DNA of 64,000 nucleotides from Bittarella massiliensis (ex Durand et al. 2017) (GTDB taxonomy: Bacteria > Bacillota > Clostridia > Oscillospirales > Ruminococcaceae), in assembly GCF_001486165.1 (NCBI RefSeq), contig NZ_LN908977.1, positions 1,182,177-1,246,176 of the forward strand, read 5' to 3'. Below are positions 27,605-34,741 of the stretch, piece after piece. The notes under the pieces are model-generated. The model was not told where the DNA came from. It saw nothing but the letters and a program-made list of their open reading frames with translations, and did no database searches. How positions within the stretch are numbered: position 1 is the stretch's first letter; each line of letters opens with the position of its first letter. The translations under genes and the position numbers were made by a program.

Positions 27605-28407
27605 CTTCCCGCCCTCCCTTTGTTGCGCTCCCGCCGGGCGGAAATCAGGTTGTAGATCACCAGCAGGGAGAGGATGACCGCGAACATCACCGCCGAGAGG
27701 GCGTTGATTTCGGGGCTGACCTTTTTGCGGGTCATGGAGTAGATGGCCAGGGGCAGGGTCTGGGCGGTGGGACCGGCCACAAAGTGGCTGATGATGAAGT
27801 CGTCGAAGGAGTAGGTCAGGGCCATCAAAAAGCCGGACATGATCCCCGGCATGATCTCGGGGATGACCACCTTGAAGAAGGCCTGCACCGGGTTGCAGCC
27901 CAGGTCGCGGGCCGCCTCCACCTGGTGGGCGTCCATCTGGCGCAGCTTGGGCATGACGTTGAGGATCACATAGGGCACATCGAAGGTGATGTGGGCGATG
28001 ATGAGGGTGGTGAGCCCAAACTGAAAGCGCAGAAAGACAAACAGCAGCATCAGCGAGACGCCGATGACGATCTCCGGGTTGATGACCGGCAGATAGGTGA
28101 AGTTCATCACCAAACTGCGCATCTTGCGACCCATGGCGTTGATGCCCACGGCCGCCAGGGTGCCGATGGCGGTGGCCGCCACCGAGGCGATGACCGCCAC
28201 CACCAGGGAGTTTAGGAGGGCGGACATGATGGCCTCGTTGTGAAAGAGCTTGGCGTACCAGTCAAAGGTGAAACCGGAGAAGACCGCCCGGCTCTTGGAC
28301 TCGTTGAAGGAGTAGACGATGAGCACCAAGATGGGCAGGTAGAGAAAGGCATAGACCAGCACCATGTAGAACTTGGCGCCAAAGGACATTTTCTTTTTGT
28401 TGTTCAC
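27601..28407 (-). CDS. potC: Spermidine/putrescine ABC transporter permease
   Basis: A 268-residue membrane permease of the PotC type. It begins with GTG (28407) overlapping the potB stop. Hydrophobic spans are evident, for example MVLVYAFLYLPILVLIVYSF. The EAA loop that docks the ATPase reads EAARDLGCNPVQAFFKVVIP (about residues 165-184). Gene order and overlap with potB and potD fix its role in polyamine import. Confidence 0.94.
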   Translation of the reverse strand: MNNKKKMSFGAKFYMVLVYAFLYLPILVLIVYSFNESKSRAVFSGFTFDWYAKLFHNEAIMSALLNSLVVAVIASVAATAIGTLAAVGINAMGRKMRSLVMNFTYLPVINPEIVIGVSLMLLFVFLRFQFGLTTLIIAHITFDVPYVILNVMPKLRQMDAHQVEAARDLGCNPVQAFFKVVIPEIMPGIMSGFLMALTYSFDDFIISHFVAGPTAQTLPLAIYSMTRKKVSPEINALSAVMFAVILSLLVIYNLISARRERNKGRAGR

Positions 28408-29216
28408 GAGTAGATGCCCTCCTTTCCAGAACTGTCGAACTGGTTAAAGAGGCTCATGCACAGCAGCACGATCACCATCAGCACCAGCGAGATGGCGGAG
28501 CCCATGTGGGGGTTGTAGCTGGCGCCGATGAACTGCAGCTCGATGATGTCACCGATAAGGCTGTTGCCGCCGCCCCCCAGCATCCGGGAGATGATAAAGG
28601 TGGAGATGGCCGGCACGAACACCATGGTGACGCCGGTCATCACCCCGGGCAGGCTCAGGGGGAAGACCACCCGGCGAAAGCTCTGAAACCAGTTGGCGCC
28701 CAGGTCCTGGGCCGCCTCCAGGGTGGTGTTCTCGATCTTGACCATGATGGAGTGCAGCGGCAGGATCATAAAGGGAAGGTAGTTGTAGACCATCCCCAGC
28801 ACCACCGCGCCGGAGGTGTTGATCATCTGTACCGGGCCCAGGCCGAAAAAGCCCAGAAATTTGTTGATGAGGCCGCCGTTTTCCAGCAGGGTCATCCAGG
28901 CGTAGGTGCGCAGCAGGAAGTTCATCCACATGGGGAGCATCACCAGCATGATGAAGGTCCGCTGGACCGAGGCCCGGGTGCGGGAGAGGAAGAAGGCCAG
29001 GGGGTATGCGATCAGCAGGCAGATGACCGTGGCCACCGCCGCCAGCCAGATGGAGCGCAGCAGCACCCCGGTGTACTGGCCTACCTGGGAGATGTTTTCA
29101 ATGGTGAAGGCCCCGTCTTGCGTGGTGAAGGCAAAGTAGAGCACCAGCCCCACCGGGACGACGATGAAGACCGCCATCCAAATCAGATACGGGAGGGAGG
29201 GCAGCTTTGACTTCAT
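28404..29216 (-). CDS. potB: Spermidine/putrescine ABC transporter permease
   Basis: A 270-residue PotB-type permease with six predicted spans, starting at the ATG at 29216 that overlaps the potA stop by four bases. The EAA loop is [20 protein letters not shown] (about 161-180). PotB and PotC form the heterodimeric channel driven by PotA. Confidence 0.94.
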   Translation of the reverse strand: MKSKLPSLPYLIWMAVFIVVPVGLVLYFAFTTQDGAFTIENISQVGQYTGVLLRSIWLAAVATVICLLIAYPLAFFLSRTRASVQRTFIMLVMLPMWMNFLLRTYAWMTLLENGGLINKFLGFFGLGPVQMINTSGAVVLGMVYNYLPFMILPLHSIMVKIENTTLEAAQDLGANWFQSFRRVVFPLSLPGVMTGVTMVFVPAISTFIISRMLGGGGNSLIGDIIELQFIGASYNPHMGSAISLVLMVIVLLCMSLFNQFDSSGKEGIYS

Positions 29217-30262
29217 TTCTCCCCCTCCATCTTCCGCATGATGTGGATGTCGTCGGGGGTGAGGGTCATCCCCACCACGGCGCCCACCTGCTCGCTCTGG
29301 GTGGAGTGGACCTTCCAGTGGTAGCCCATGGAGTCGATGCCGATCTCGAAGTGTACCCCCTTAAAGATGATGGATTCCACCACCCCGGTGATCTGGCCGG
29401 AAATCTGGGGGACGATCTTCACGTCCTCCGGGCGGACCACCACGTCCACCTGCTCGTCCTTATCAAAGCCCTTGTCCACGCAGACAAACTCCGCGCCGCC
29501 AAACTCCACCAGGAAGTCCCGCCGCATGATGCCCGGCAAGATGTTCGACTCGCCGATGAAGTTGGCCACAAAGGCGTTGATGGGCTCGTTGTAGATATCT
29601 TCGGGAGAGCCGATCTGCTGAATGACCCCGTCGTTCATCACCACCACCGTGTCGCTCATGGTGAGGGCCTCTTCCTGGTCGTGGGTCACGTAGACAAAGG
29701 TGATCTCCAAACTCTTCTGGATCCGCTTGAGTTCCACCTGCATCCCCTTGCGCAGTTTCAGGTCCAGGGCGCCCAGGGGCTCGTCCAATAAGAGGACGCG
29801 GGGGCGCAGCACCAGGGCGCGGGCAATCGCCACCCGTTGCTGCTGTCCGCCCGACAGCTGGTCGATGCTGCGCTTCTCGTAGCCCGAGAGGTTGACCAGG
29901 GCCAGCATCTCCTGCACCCGGCTGGCGATCTCCTGCTCCGGCAGCTTTTGGATGCGCAGCCCGAACGCCACATTCTCAAAGACATTGAGATGGGCAAAGA
30001 GGGCATAGCGCTGAAAGACGGTGTTCACCTGCCGCTTGTGGGGCGGCAGGGCCTTGATGTCTTTGCCATCAAAAAGGACCTCTCCTGCTGTCGGCTCCAC
30101 AAACCCGCCGATGACGCGGAGGGTGGTGGTTTTGCCGCAGCCGGATGGCCCTAGCAATGTCACAAACTCCTTGTCGCCGATATCCAGGTCCATCCCGTCG
30201 ATGACGCGTTCGTCGTCGTAGTCGACGACAAGGTTTTTGATTTCAATTATATTGTTTTTCAT
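29213..30262 (-). CDS. potA: Spermidine/putrescine ABC transporter ATP-binding protein
   Basis: The ATPase of the importer, 349 residues. Walker A is [12 protein letters not shown] (about 38-49), the signature [15 protein letters not shown] (about 135-149), Walker [13 protein letters not shown] and the switch His in [12 protein letters not shown]. The C-terminal third is a TOBE regulatory domain. First gene of the operon; promoter at 30423-30451 gives a leader of about 155 nt. Confidence 0.96.
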   Translation of the reverse strand: MKNNIIEIKNLVVDYDDERVIDGMDLDIGDKEFVTLLGPSGCGKTTTLRVIGGFVEPTAGEVLFDGKDIKALPPHKRQVNTVFQRYALFAHLNVFENVAFGLRIQKLPEQEIASRVQEMLALVNLSGYEKRSIDQLSGGQQQRVAIARALVLRPRVLLLDEPLGALDLKLRKGMQVELKRIQKSLEITFVYVTHDQEEALTMSDTVVVMNDGVIQQIGSPEDIYNEPINAFVANFIGESNILPGIMRRDFLVEFGGAEFVCVDKGFDKDEQVDVVVRPEDVKIVPQISGQITGVVESIIFKGVHFEIGIDSMGYHWKVHSTQSEQVGAVVGMTLTPDDIHIMRKMEGEK

Positions 30263-30389
30263 CTCTTTATCACATCCCCTTTGCGGTTTTTTGCAGGCCG
30301 CCTCCCGGCTTGCGCGCGACAGCTTTTGACTCCACCCCGCAAAAGGTTTTTACCGGATTGCCCCGGTTTCTGTGGGCATACGCTGCCAT

Positions 30390-30399
30390 GCACATGTGC
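30390..30399. promoter_or_regulatory. Palindrome downstream of the pot promoter
   Basis: GCACATGTGC is a perfect 10-bp palindrome about 24 bp after the pot -10 box, inside a wider imperfect symmetry (CATGCAGGCACATGTGCATG). A repressor operator is possible; no cognate regulator gene is next to the operon. Confidence 0.4.
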
Positions 30400-30422
30400 C
30401 TGCATGAATGAGATACCCCTAC

Positions 30423-30451
30423 ACTATACGTGCTTTGTAACACTTTGTCAA
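30423..30451 (-). promoter_or_regulatory. Promoter of the potABCD operon
   Basis: Minus-strand TTGACA (30451-30446) and TATAGT (30428-30423) with a 17-bp spacer, 160 bp upstream of potA. Confidence 0.85.
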
Positions 30452-30561
30452 CAAATTCAGCCCTCTGCTCTTGTAAAATACATTTTTGAGCGGAAAACAG
30501 CATGGTCATCCCCTTTTTGAGAGGGCAAGCAAAAACAGACGGTTTTTTTGAAAAAACCCCC

Positions 30562-30590
30562 TTGCAATTCAAAATTGAATATGCTATATT
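30562..30590 (+). promoter_or_regulatory. Promoter of tRNA-Pro
   Basis: TTGCAA (30562-30567) and TATATT (30585-30590) with 17-bp spacing place the transcript start a few bases before the tRNA. Confidence 0.75.
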
Positions 30591-30602
30591 AGTAGGGCAG
30601 TT

Positions 30603-30679
30603 CCGGGTGTAGCGCAGTTTGGTAGCGCGCTTGAATGGGGTTCAAGAGGCCGCAGGTTCGACTCCTGTCACTCGGACCA
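30603..30679 (+). tRNA. tRNA-Pro (anticodon GGG)
   Basis: A full cloverleaf is visible: acceptor CCGGGTG pairs with CACTCGG, D stem GCGC/GCGC, anticodon stem CTTGA/TCAAG enclosing loop ATGGGGT, and T arm GCAGG-TTCGACT-CCTGT. The anticodon is GGG at loop positions 34-36 with G37, as expected for proline. CCA is encoded. It reads CCC and CCU codons. The 3' end borders an AT-rich insert, consistent with tRNA genes as integration sites. Confidence 0.97.
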
Positions 30680-30685
30680 AAAAAA

Positions 30686-30715
30686 GACCGCCGACAAAAA
30701 TCGGCGGTCTTTTTT
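30686..30715 (+). terminator. Intrinsic terminator of tRNA-Pro
   Basis: GACCGCCGA / TCGGCGGTC with a short A-rich loop and a T run, directly after the tRNA. Confidence 0.92.
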
Positions 30716-30816
30716 ATTTTTCCGACTCAAAATAGATAGGATTTGAACTCAAAGAGCTATTTTATATCGACGAGCACCTATTTTTATGTTAATATTGTAA
30801 AATAGGAGTGATAAAG

Positions 30817-32115
30817 ATGCATACTACAGAAGTATTTGGTATTTCTACTCGTGTTAAGCCGGCTTCCTATGTCGATCGAAATAACCTAGATGCTGTTATT
30901 CAGCGACTTCTAAAACACGATACCCATATTGCCTTAAGGGGAGCTTCTAAGTGTGGAAAGTCTTGGCTCCGTCAGCACACCATACCAGAGAATAACACCG
31001 TTCAATGCAGACTGAATAAAACGGTCCAAGATATTTACATTGAGGCACTGGCGAATTTAGGTGTATGTTTAGAGATAGAACAGACACAATCAACTAGGAT
31101 CAATGGAAACCTAAATGCCACTGGTGAAGCTGGACTAAAAATTATTGCCAAGGTTGCAGCCGAACTGGGTTTTACTGTTGAGTACTCTAGCAAAAAGTCG
31201 ATAAAGGATCTGAGATGCGATTTAAGCAACTTAAGATTCATCGCAGAATTGATAAAAGAGTCTGGGAAAAAGCTGGTGATTGAAGATTTTCATTATCTTT
31301 CCTTTGATGAAAGAAGAAAACTGGCATTTGATTTAAAAACCCTTTGGGACTTAGAGTGTTATGTTGTAGTAGTAGGTGTCTGGACACAAACAAATTTGAT
31401 CACCTTCTTAAACCCCGATTTATCCGGTAGGATTGAAGAAGTCAGTATAAGCTGGTCAAATGAAGACCTGGAAAAAGTGATCAATAAGGGATCTGACTGT
31501 TTAAACATTTCAATATCCAAAGAAATCAAAAAATCTTTAATTCAGGATTCAGTAAATAATGTTGGAATCTTGCAGAAACTTCTCTTGGATTTAGTTGAGG
31601 GGATGGGAATAGAAGATCGATGTCAAAAACTTCAAGAGATTAATAGTATGGACTTATATCATCGCACAACGCTAAATTATGCAAACCAATTGGATGGTCT
31701 TTACCAAGAGTTTGCCAAAATAGTATCTGCCGGTATCCGCCGGCGAAAAGATGCCACTGGAATTTATGCGTACACTATGAAGGCGATTGTTGAAGCATCA
31801 GACCAAAAGCTTCTATCTGGTTTTTCTGTCGATGAGATATTTGACATAACTCATATTTGGCAAGAACGAATTTCCAAACAAAATTTAAGAACCATTCTAG
31901 GAAAGCTTGAAGAACTACAGGTGGATGAAGGTCGACGTCGTTTGGTTGTTGGATATGATGAATCCACGAACTGTGTATATATTGTAGATCATCAACTCCT
32001 ATTTTATCGAAAGCACCACTCAATGGATTGGCCTTGGGAACGACTGGCTGTGGAATCAATTGCTATCGAAAAGAATCAAATTATTCTTGAAGGCTTTAAC
32101 GACGATTGCATTTAA
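30817..32115 (+). CDS. AT-rich P-loop ATPase (AAA/STAND-like), function unknown
   Basis: A 432-residue protein whose base composition (AT-rich, with AAA/GAA/TTA codons) contrasts sharply with both flanks, a sign of horizontal transfer. Walker A is GASKCGKS (42-49) and Walker B is LVIEDFHYL (153-161, Glu156/Asp157); YVVVVGVWTQTNLI resembles a sensor-1 strand, and DLSGRIEEVSISWSNEDLEKVI has the arginine pattern of an Orc/Cdc6-like lid. The last 130 residues (with VDEIFDITHIWQERISKQNLR) look like a winged-helix or wHTH module. ATG at 30817 is preferred over an earlier GTG because TAGGAG precedes it. No integrase, transposase or second cargo gene is beside it. A role in defence or mobile-element replication is inference only. 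Confidence 0.88.
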   Translation: MHTTEVFGISTRVKPASYVDRNNLDAVIQRLLKHDTHIALRGASKCGKSWLRQHTIPENNTVQCRLNKTVQDIYIEALANLGVCLEIEQTQSTRINGNLNATGEAGLKIIAKVAAELGFTVEYSSKKSIKDLRCDLSNLRFIAELIKESGKKLVIEDFHYLSFDERRKLAFDLKTLWDLECYVVVVGVWTQTNLITFLNPDLSGRIEEVSISWSNEDLEKVINKGSDCLNISISKEIKKSLIQDSVNNVGILQKLLLDLVEGMGIEDRCQKLQEINSMDLYHRTTLNYANQLDGLYQEFAKIVSAGIRRRKDATGIYAYTMKAIVEASDQKLLSGFSVDEIFDITHIWQERISKQNLRTILGKLEELQVDEGRRRLVVGYDESTNCVYIVDHQLLFYRKHHSMDWPWERLAVESIAIEKNQIILEGFNDDCI

Positions 32116-32439
32116 AATTGATATTTCACAAGAATGTTTTTTTCTCGTCCTTCAATTTCTTTTTAGTGAGAACACAGTGTAAGCAAGGAACATGCAATCT
32201 CTATCGACTCTACGTCTCAGCTTTTTGTTGGGTAGTTTTTATCAGTTTGCATAACACAATACAAATATACCATTTCTTAATACTAGATAATGTACTCCGT
32301 CCTGTTCAATATCTAGCATTTTAACCTTTGATTTCGACCACTGTCTTTCGCTACACCTACGCAGTCGCAACCCCAAAGATTTCCGTCGCCTTGGTCATTA
32401 GTAAACCTTCGTTCCCTCTGCTGCCCAAATATCTTTGAC
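32116..32439. other. Gene-free AT-rich tail of the insert
   Basis: About 320 bp, AT-rich like the ATPase gene for its first half and then GC-balanced. Short frames exist but lack ribosome sites. No attachment-site repeat of the tRNA 3' end was found here by eye. Confidence 0.5.
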
Positions 32440-32476
32440 AAAAAAGAGAACTCACCTGCCGGTGAGCTCTCTTTTA
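32440..32476 (-). terminator. Intrinsic terminator of the lipoprotein operon
   Basis: On the minus strand AAAAGAGAGCTCACC and GGTGAGTTCTCTTTT pair around GGCA and end in a T run, six bp past the stop. Confidence 0.92.
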
Positions 32477-32481
32477 TCTGT

Positions 32482-33876
32482 TTACAGCCCAGCGCCATCT
32501 GCTCCGTAAGCTGCCTGTTCCGCGGTGAATCCTTCATATTTGAGCTGGTTGATCAGCTCCTGCCGGGAATAGGAGAAAATCGTTAGGTAGGACTTGGCCT
32601 TTTTGACCGCCTGTTCATTCCAGTTTGCCCCACAGTTGTTCACCCCATAAGCCGTCTGCTCGTCGGTGAACCCCTCGTATTTGAGCTGATGGGTCAACCC
32701 CGATTGGGAAAAGGCCGCCGTATTTAGATAGGATTTGGCCTTCTTCAGCGCCTGCGCGTTCCAATCCGCCCCACAGTTGTTCACCCCGTAGGCCGTCTGC
32801 TCGTCGGTGAATCCCTCGTACTGCAGCTGATGGGTCAACCCCGGTTTGGAAAAAGCCGCTGTATTTAGGTAGGACTTGGCTTTTTTCAGCGCCTGCGCAT
32901 TCCAGTCCGCCCCGCAGTGGTCCGCGCCGTAGACCGCGTCCTCGTGGGAAAATTTCTCGTACTCCAACTGCTTGACCAGCCCCTGGTGGGAGAAGGCTGC
33001 GGAGCCCAGATAGGACTTGGCCCTGCTGAGGGCCTTTTTCTGTTCCGCCGTGGCCCCGCCCATCAAGGTGCCACCGCTCTGAGAAGCGCTGCTCTGAGCG
33101 CTGTTGCTGGGTTTTGAGCTGCTCTGCCCCGCACCGCTCTGGGTCGAGCCGCTTTGGCCAGAACTGCTCGCGCCTGCATGGCTGCCCCCACCCTGATTGC
33201 CGGCAGTCCCCTGAGAACTGCTGGCCGTACCGCCGCCTGCCGCAGCGCTGGAAGAGGGCTTTGACGATCCGCCGCTTTCCCCGCCACCGGATACCTCCCC
33301 CCAGCTGATCCCTTGGCTGCTGAAACGAAAGCTGTCGGTGATGGGGGTGATCTGGGCGCTCATCTCCTCTTTGAGGGCGTCGCCCATGGTGAAGATGGCA
33401 AAATACATGGCCTCTTTGTCCGGGCCGGCGAAGATATACGCCTCTATGGTGTAGACCCCGTAGGGGTCAACCCGCTCGGTGTAATTGACCTTCAGCGCCT
33501 CCACCCCCGCCAGCTTGACCCGCTCTTTTTTGTTCAGGTGAAAGTCGACCGCTCCCTTTTCCATCCCCTCCAAGACCGCGTCATACACCCCATAGAGTGC
33601 CTCGGTGTCGGCGGCAGAGGAGACATCTCGGTCGGAGTAAAAGAGGAAGAAATAGCCCGCCTTATTCTCCTGGGTGGGGTAGTGGTAGCACCTCGTGTCG
33701 TCCTTCACCCTCCGCCAGTCGGCGGGCACTTTATAGGAAAGCTTCTCCAGCTGCACACTCTCCATCTGTGGGGAGGAGCTCTCTTTTTTCTCCTCTTCCC
33801 TCTTGGGGATCGTTTTGCAGCCCGTCAGCTGCAGACACAGGGCCAGCGCGAGGATGGCCCCAACCGCTCTCTTCAT
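32482..33876 (-). CDS. Ltp-repeat lipoprotein with N-terminal PsbP-like domain
   Basis: A 464-residue surface lipoprotein. Signal peptide MKRAVGAILALALCLQLTGC ends in a lipobox at Cys20; ATG at 33876 follows GGAGG. Residues about 45-180 match the paralogous lipoprotein upstream (VPADW...HYPT and FHLNKKERVKLAG). A Ser/Gly/Gln-rich linker (about 185-275) leads to four repeats of 44-49 residues, each with a KAKSYL-x-x-AAFS motif, a QLxYEGFT segment and AYGxxNCGADWN. This is the repeat of the host cell surface-exposed (Ltp) lipoprotein family, known from the phage TP-J34 protein that blocks superinfecting phage DNA entry; many bacteria carry it without a proven role. It follows the paralogue by 50 bp in one operon. 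Confidence 0.88.
   Translation of the reverse strand: MKRAVGAILALALCLQLTGCKTIPKREEEKKESSSPQMESVQLEKLSYKVPADWRRVKDDTRCYHYPTQENKAGYFFLFYSDRDVSSAADTEALYGVYDAVLEGMEKGAVDFHLNKKERVKLAGVEALKVNYTERVDPYGVYTIEAYIFAGPDKEAMYFAIFTMGDALKEEMSAQITPITDSFRFSSQGISWGEVSGGGESGGSSKPSSSAAAGGGTASSSQGTAGNQGGGSHAGASSSGQSGSTQSGAGQSSSKPSNSAQSSASQSGGTLMGGATAEQKKALSRAKSYLGSAAFSHQGLVKQLEYEKFSHEDAVYGADHCGADWNAQALKKAKSYLNTAAFSKPGLTHQLQYEGFTDEQTAYGVNNCGADWNAQALKKAKSYLNTAAFSQSGLTHQLKYEGFTDEQTAYGVNNCGANWNEQAVKKAKSYLTIFSYSRQELINQLKYEGFTAEQAAYGADGAGL
32485..33045 (-). repeat. Four tandem Ltp-repeat units (about 141 bp each)
   Basis: Units lie at 32899-33045, 32758-32898, 32617-32757 and 32485-32616 in the order of translation. 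The two central ones are nearly identical at DNA level, including silent positions, so they come from a recent duplication; the outer two have diverged. Confidence 0.9.
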
Positions 33877-33926
33877 ATCAACGCCTCCAAACACTCATCT
33901 GTGGGCCCATCTGGCTGCCCGGTTTC

Positions 33927-34487
33927 TCACTTGTGAAACTGCACGCTGTTGACAATGGGGGCGATGGCTGGATTCATGGTCTTGGCCAGCTCGTCGTTCA
34001 TGATGAAAATCAGAAAGTACATGATGTCGCTGTCCACATCGGCCAACAGGTAGACCACGGTGGTGTAGGGCCCCCGCCCGCCAATGGTCTGGGTGTAGGT
34101 GACTTTCATGGCCAATTTGCCCGCCAGATCTACATACTCCTTTTTGTCCAGTCGAAAATTGTCCGCGCTGCCCTGGACCCCCTGAAAGGCCAGCTCGTAC
34201 CCCAATTTGAGGGCATTTTCGCTGGTGGCGACCGAGAGGTCCGCCTCCATATAGTTGACGTTGAGCAGCCCCGCCGTCTTGTCGGAAGAGGGGTAGTGCC
34301 AGTAGCCCGTCTCCCCCGCCTGCTGGACCCACTCCTCAGGGACCTGGTAGGTGATGCCCTGCAGGGACACCGTCTTCATCGCCACCTTCGACGCGCTCTC
34401 CCCGCCCTTCTGGGGCTTCCCTTTGCCGCACCCAGTCAGCTGCAGGGCCAGACACAGCGCCATGACGACTGCCAAACACCTTTTCAT
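33927..34487 (-). CDS. Lipoprotein with PsbP-like domain
   Basis: A 186-residue lipoprotein with signal peptide MKRCLAVVMALCLALQLTGC (lipobox at Cys20) and a single compact domain. Segments such as YQVPEEWVQQ, YWHYPSSD, FRLDKKEYVDLAG and PYTTVVYLLADVDSDIMYFL align with residues 45-180 of the Ltp-repeat protein encoded just downstream, so the pair arose by duplication and one copy gained the repeats. GGAGGAG precedes the ATG at 34487. Function unknown; the domain type resembles PsbP/DUF1795-like folds (inference). Confidence 0.85.
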   Translation of the reverse strand: MKRCLAVVMALCLALQLTGCGKGKPQKGGESASKVAMKTVSLQGITYQVPEEWVQQAGETGYWHYPSSDKTAGLLNVNYMEADLSVATSENALKLGYELAFQGVQGSADNFRLDKKEYVDLAGKLAMKVTYTQTIGGRGPYTTVVYLLADVDSDIMYFLIFIMNDELAKTMNPAIAPIVNSVQFHK

Positions 34488-34627
34488 ACAAACTCCTCCT
34501 TGCGGGCCGTCGATGGCCCGTTTTGCCCATTATAACACATCCTAAACGACAAAAAAGGAGAAAATTCGACATACAGGTTGTGCAGATTGCTCGGCGGCCC
34601 AAAGCCCCCATTTTCGCCCTCCCCTTT

Positions 34628-34664
34628 TAAAAAAACAGGACCCGCACATGATGCGGGCCCTGTT
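34628..34664 (-). terminator. Intrinsic terminator of the large surface protein gene
   Basis: AACAGGACCCGCA and TGCGGGCCCTGTT pair around a short loop, with a T run on the minus strand. Confidence 0.9.
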
Positions 34665-34741
34665 CTCTATTTGGGGGCGCAGACAGCCGCAAACGACACG
34701 GCGTCCCTTACTTTTACATTGGGGCCGTCATCCCTTTCCCG

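Noticed and set aside
30736-30750. AGGATTTGAACTC, which in reverse resembles a tRNA T-arm, as a possible attachment-site remnant
   Set aside because: Only the T-loop-like motif is present; no acceptor or anticodon parts are seen, and it does not match the tRNA-Pro 3' end.
32106-32324. Small plus-strand protein downstream of the AT-rich ATPase
   Set aside because: It overlaps the end of the ATPase gene, lacks a ribosome site and has no recognisable composition beyond AT-rich chance translation.
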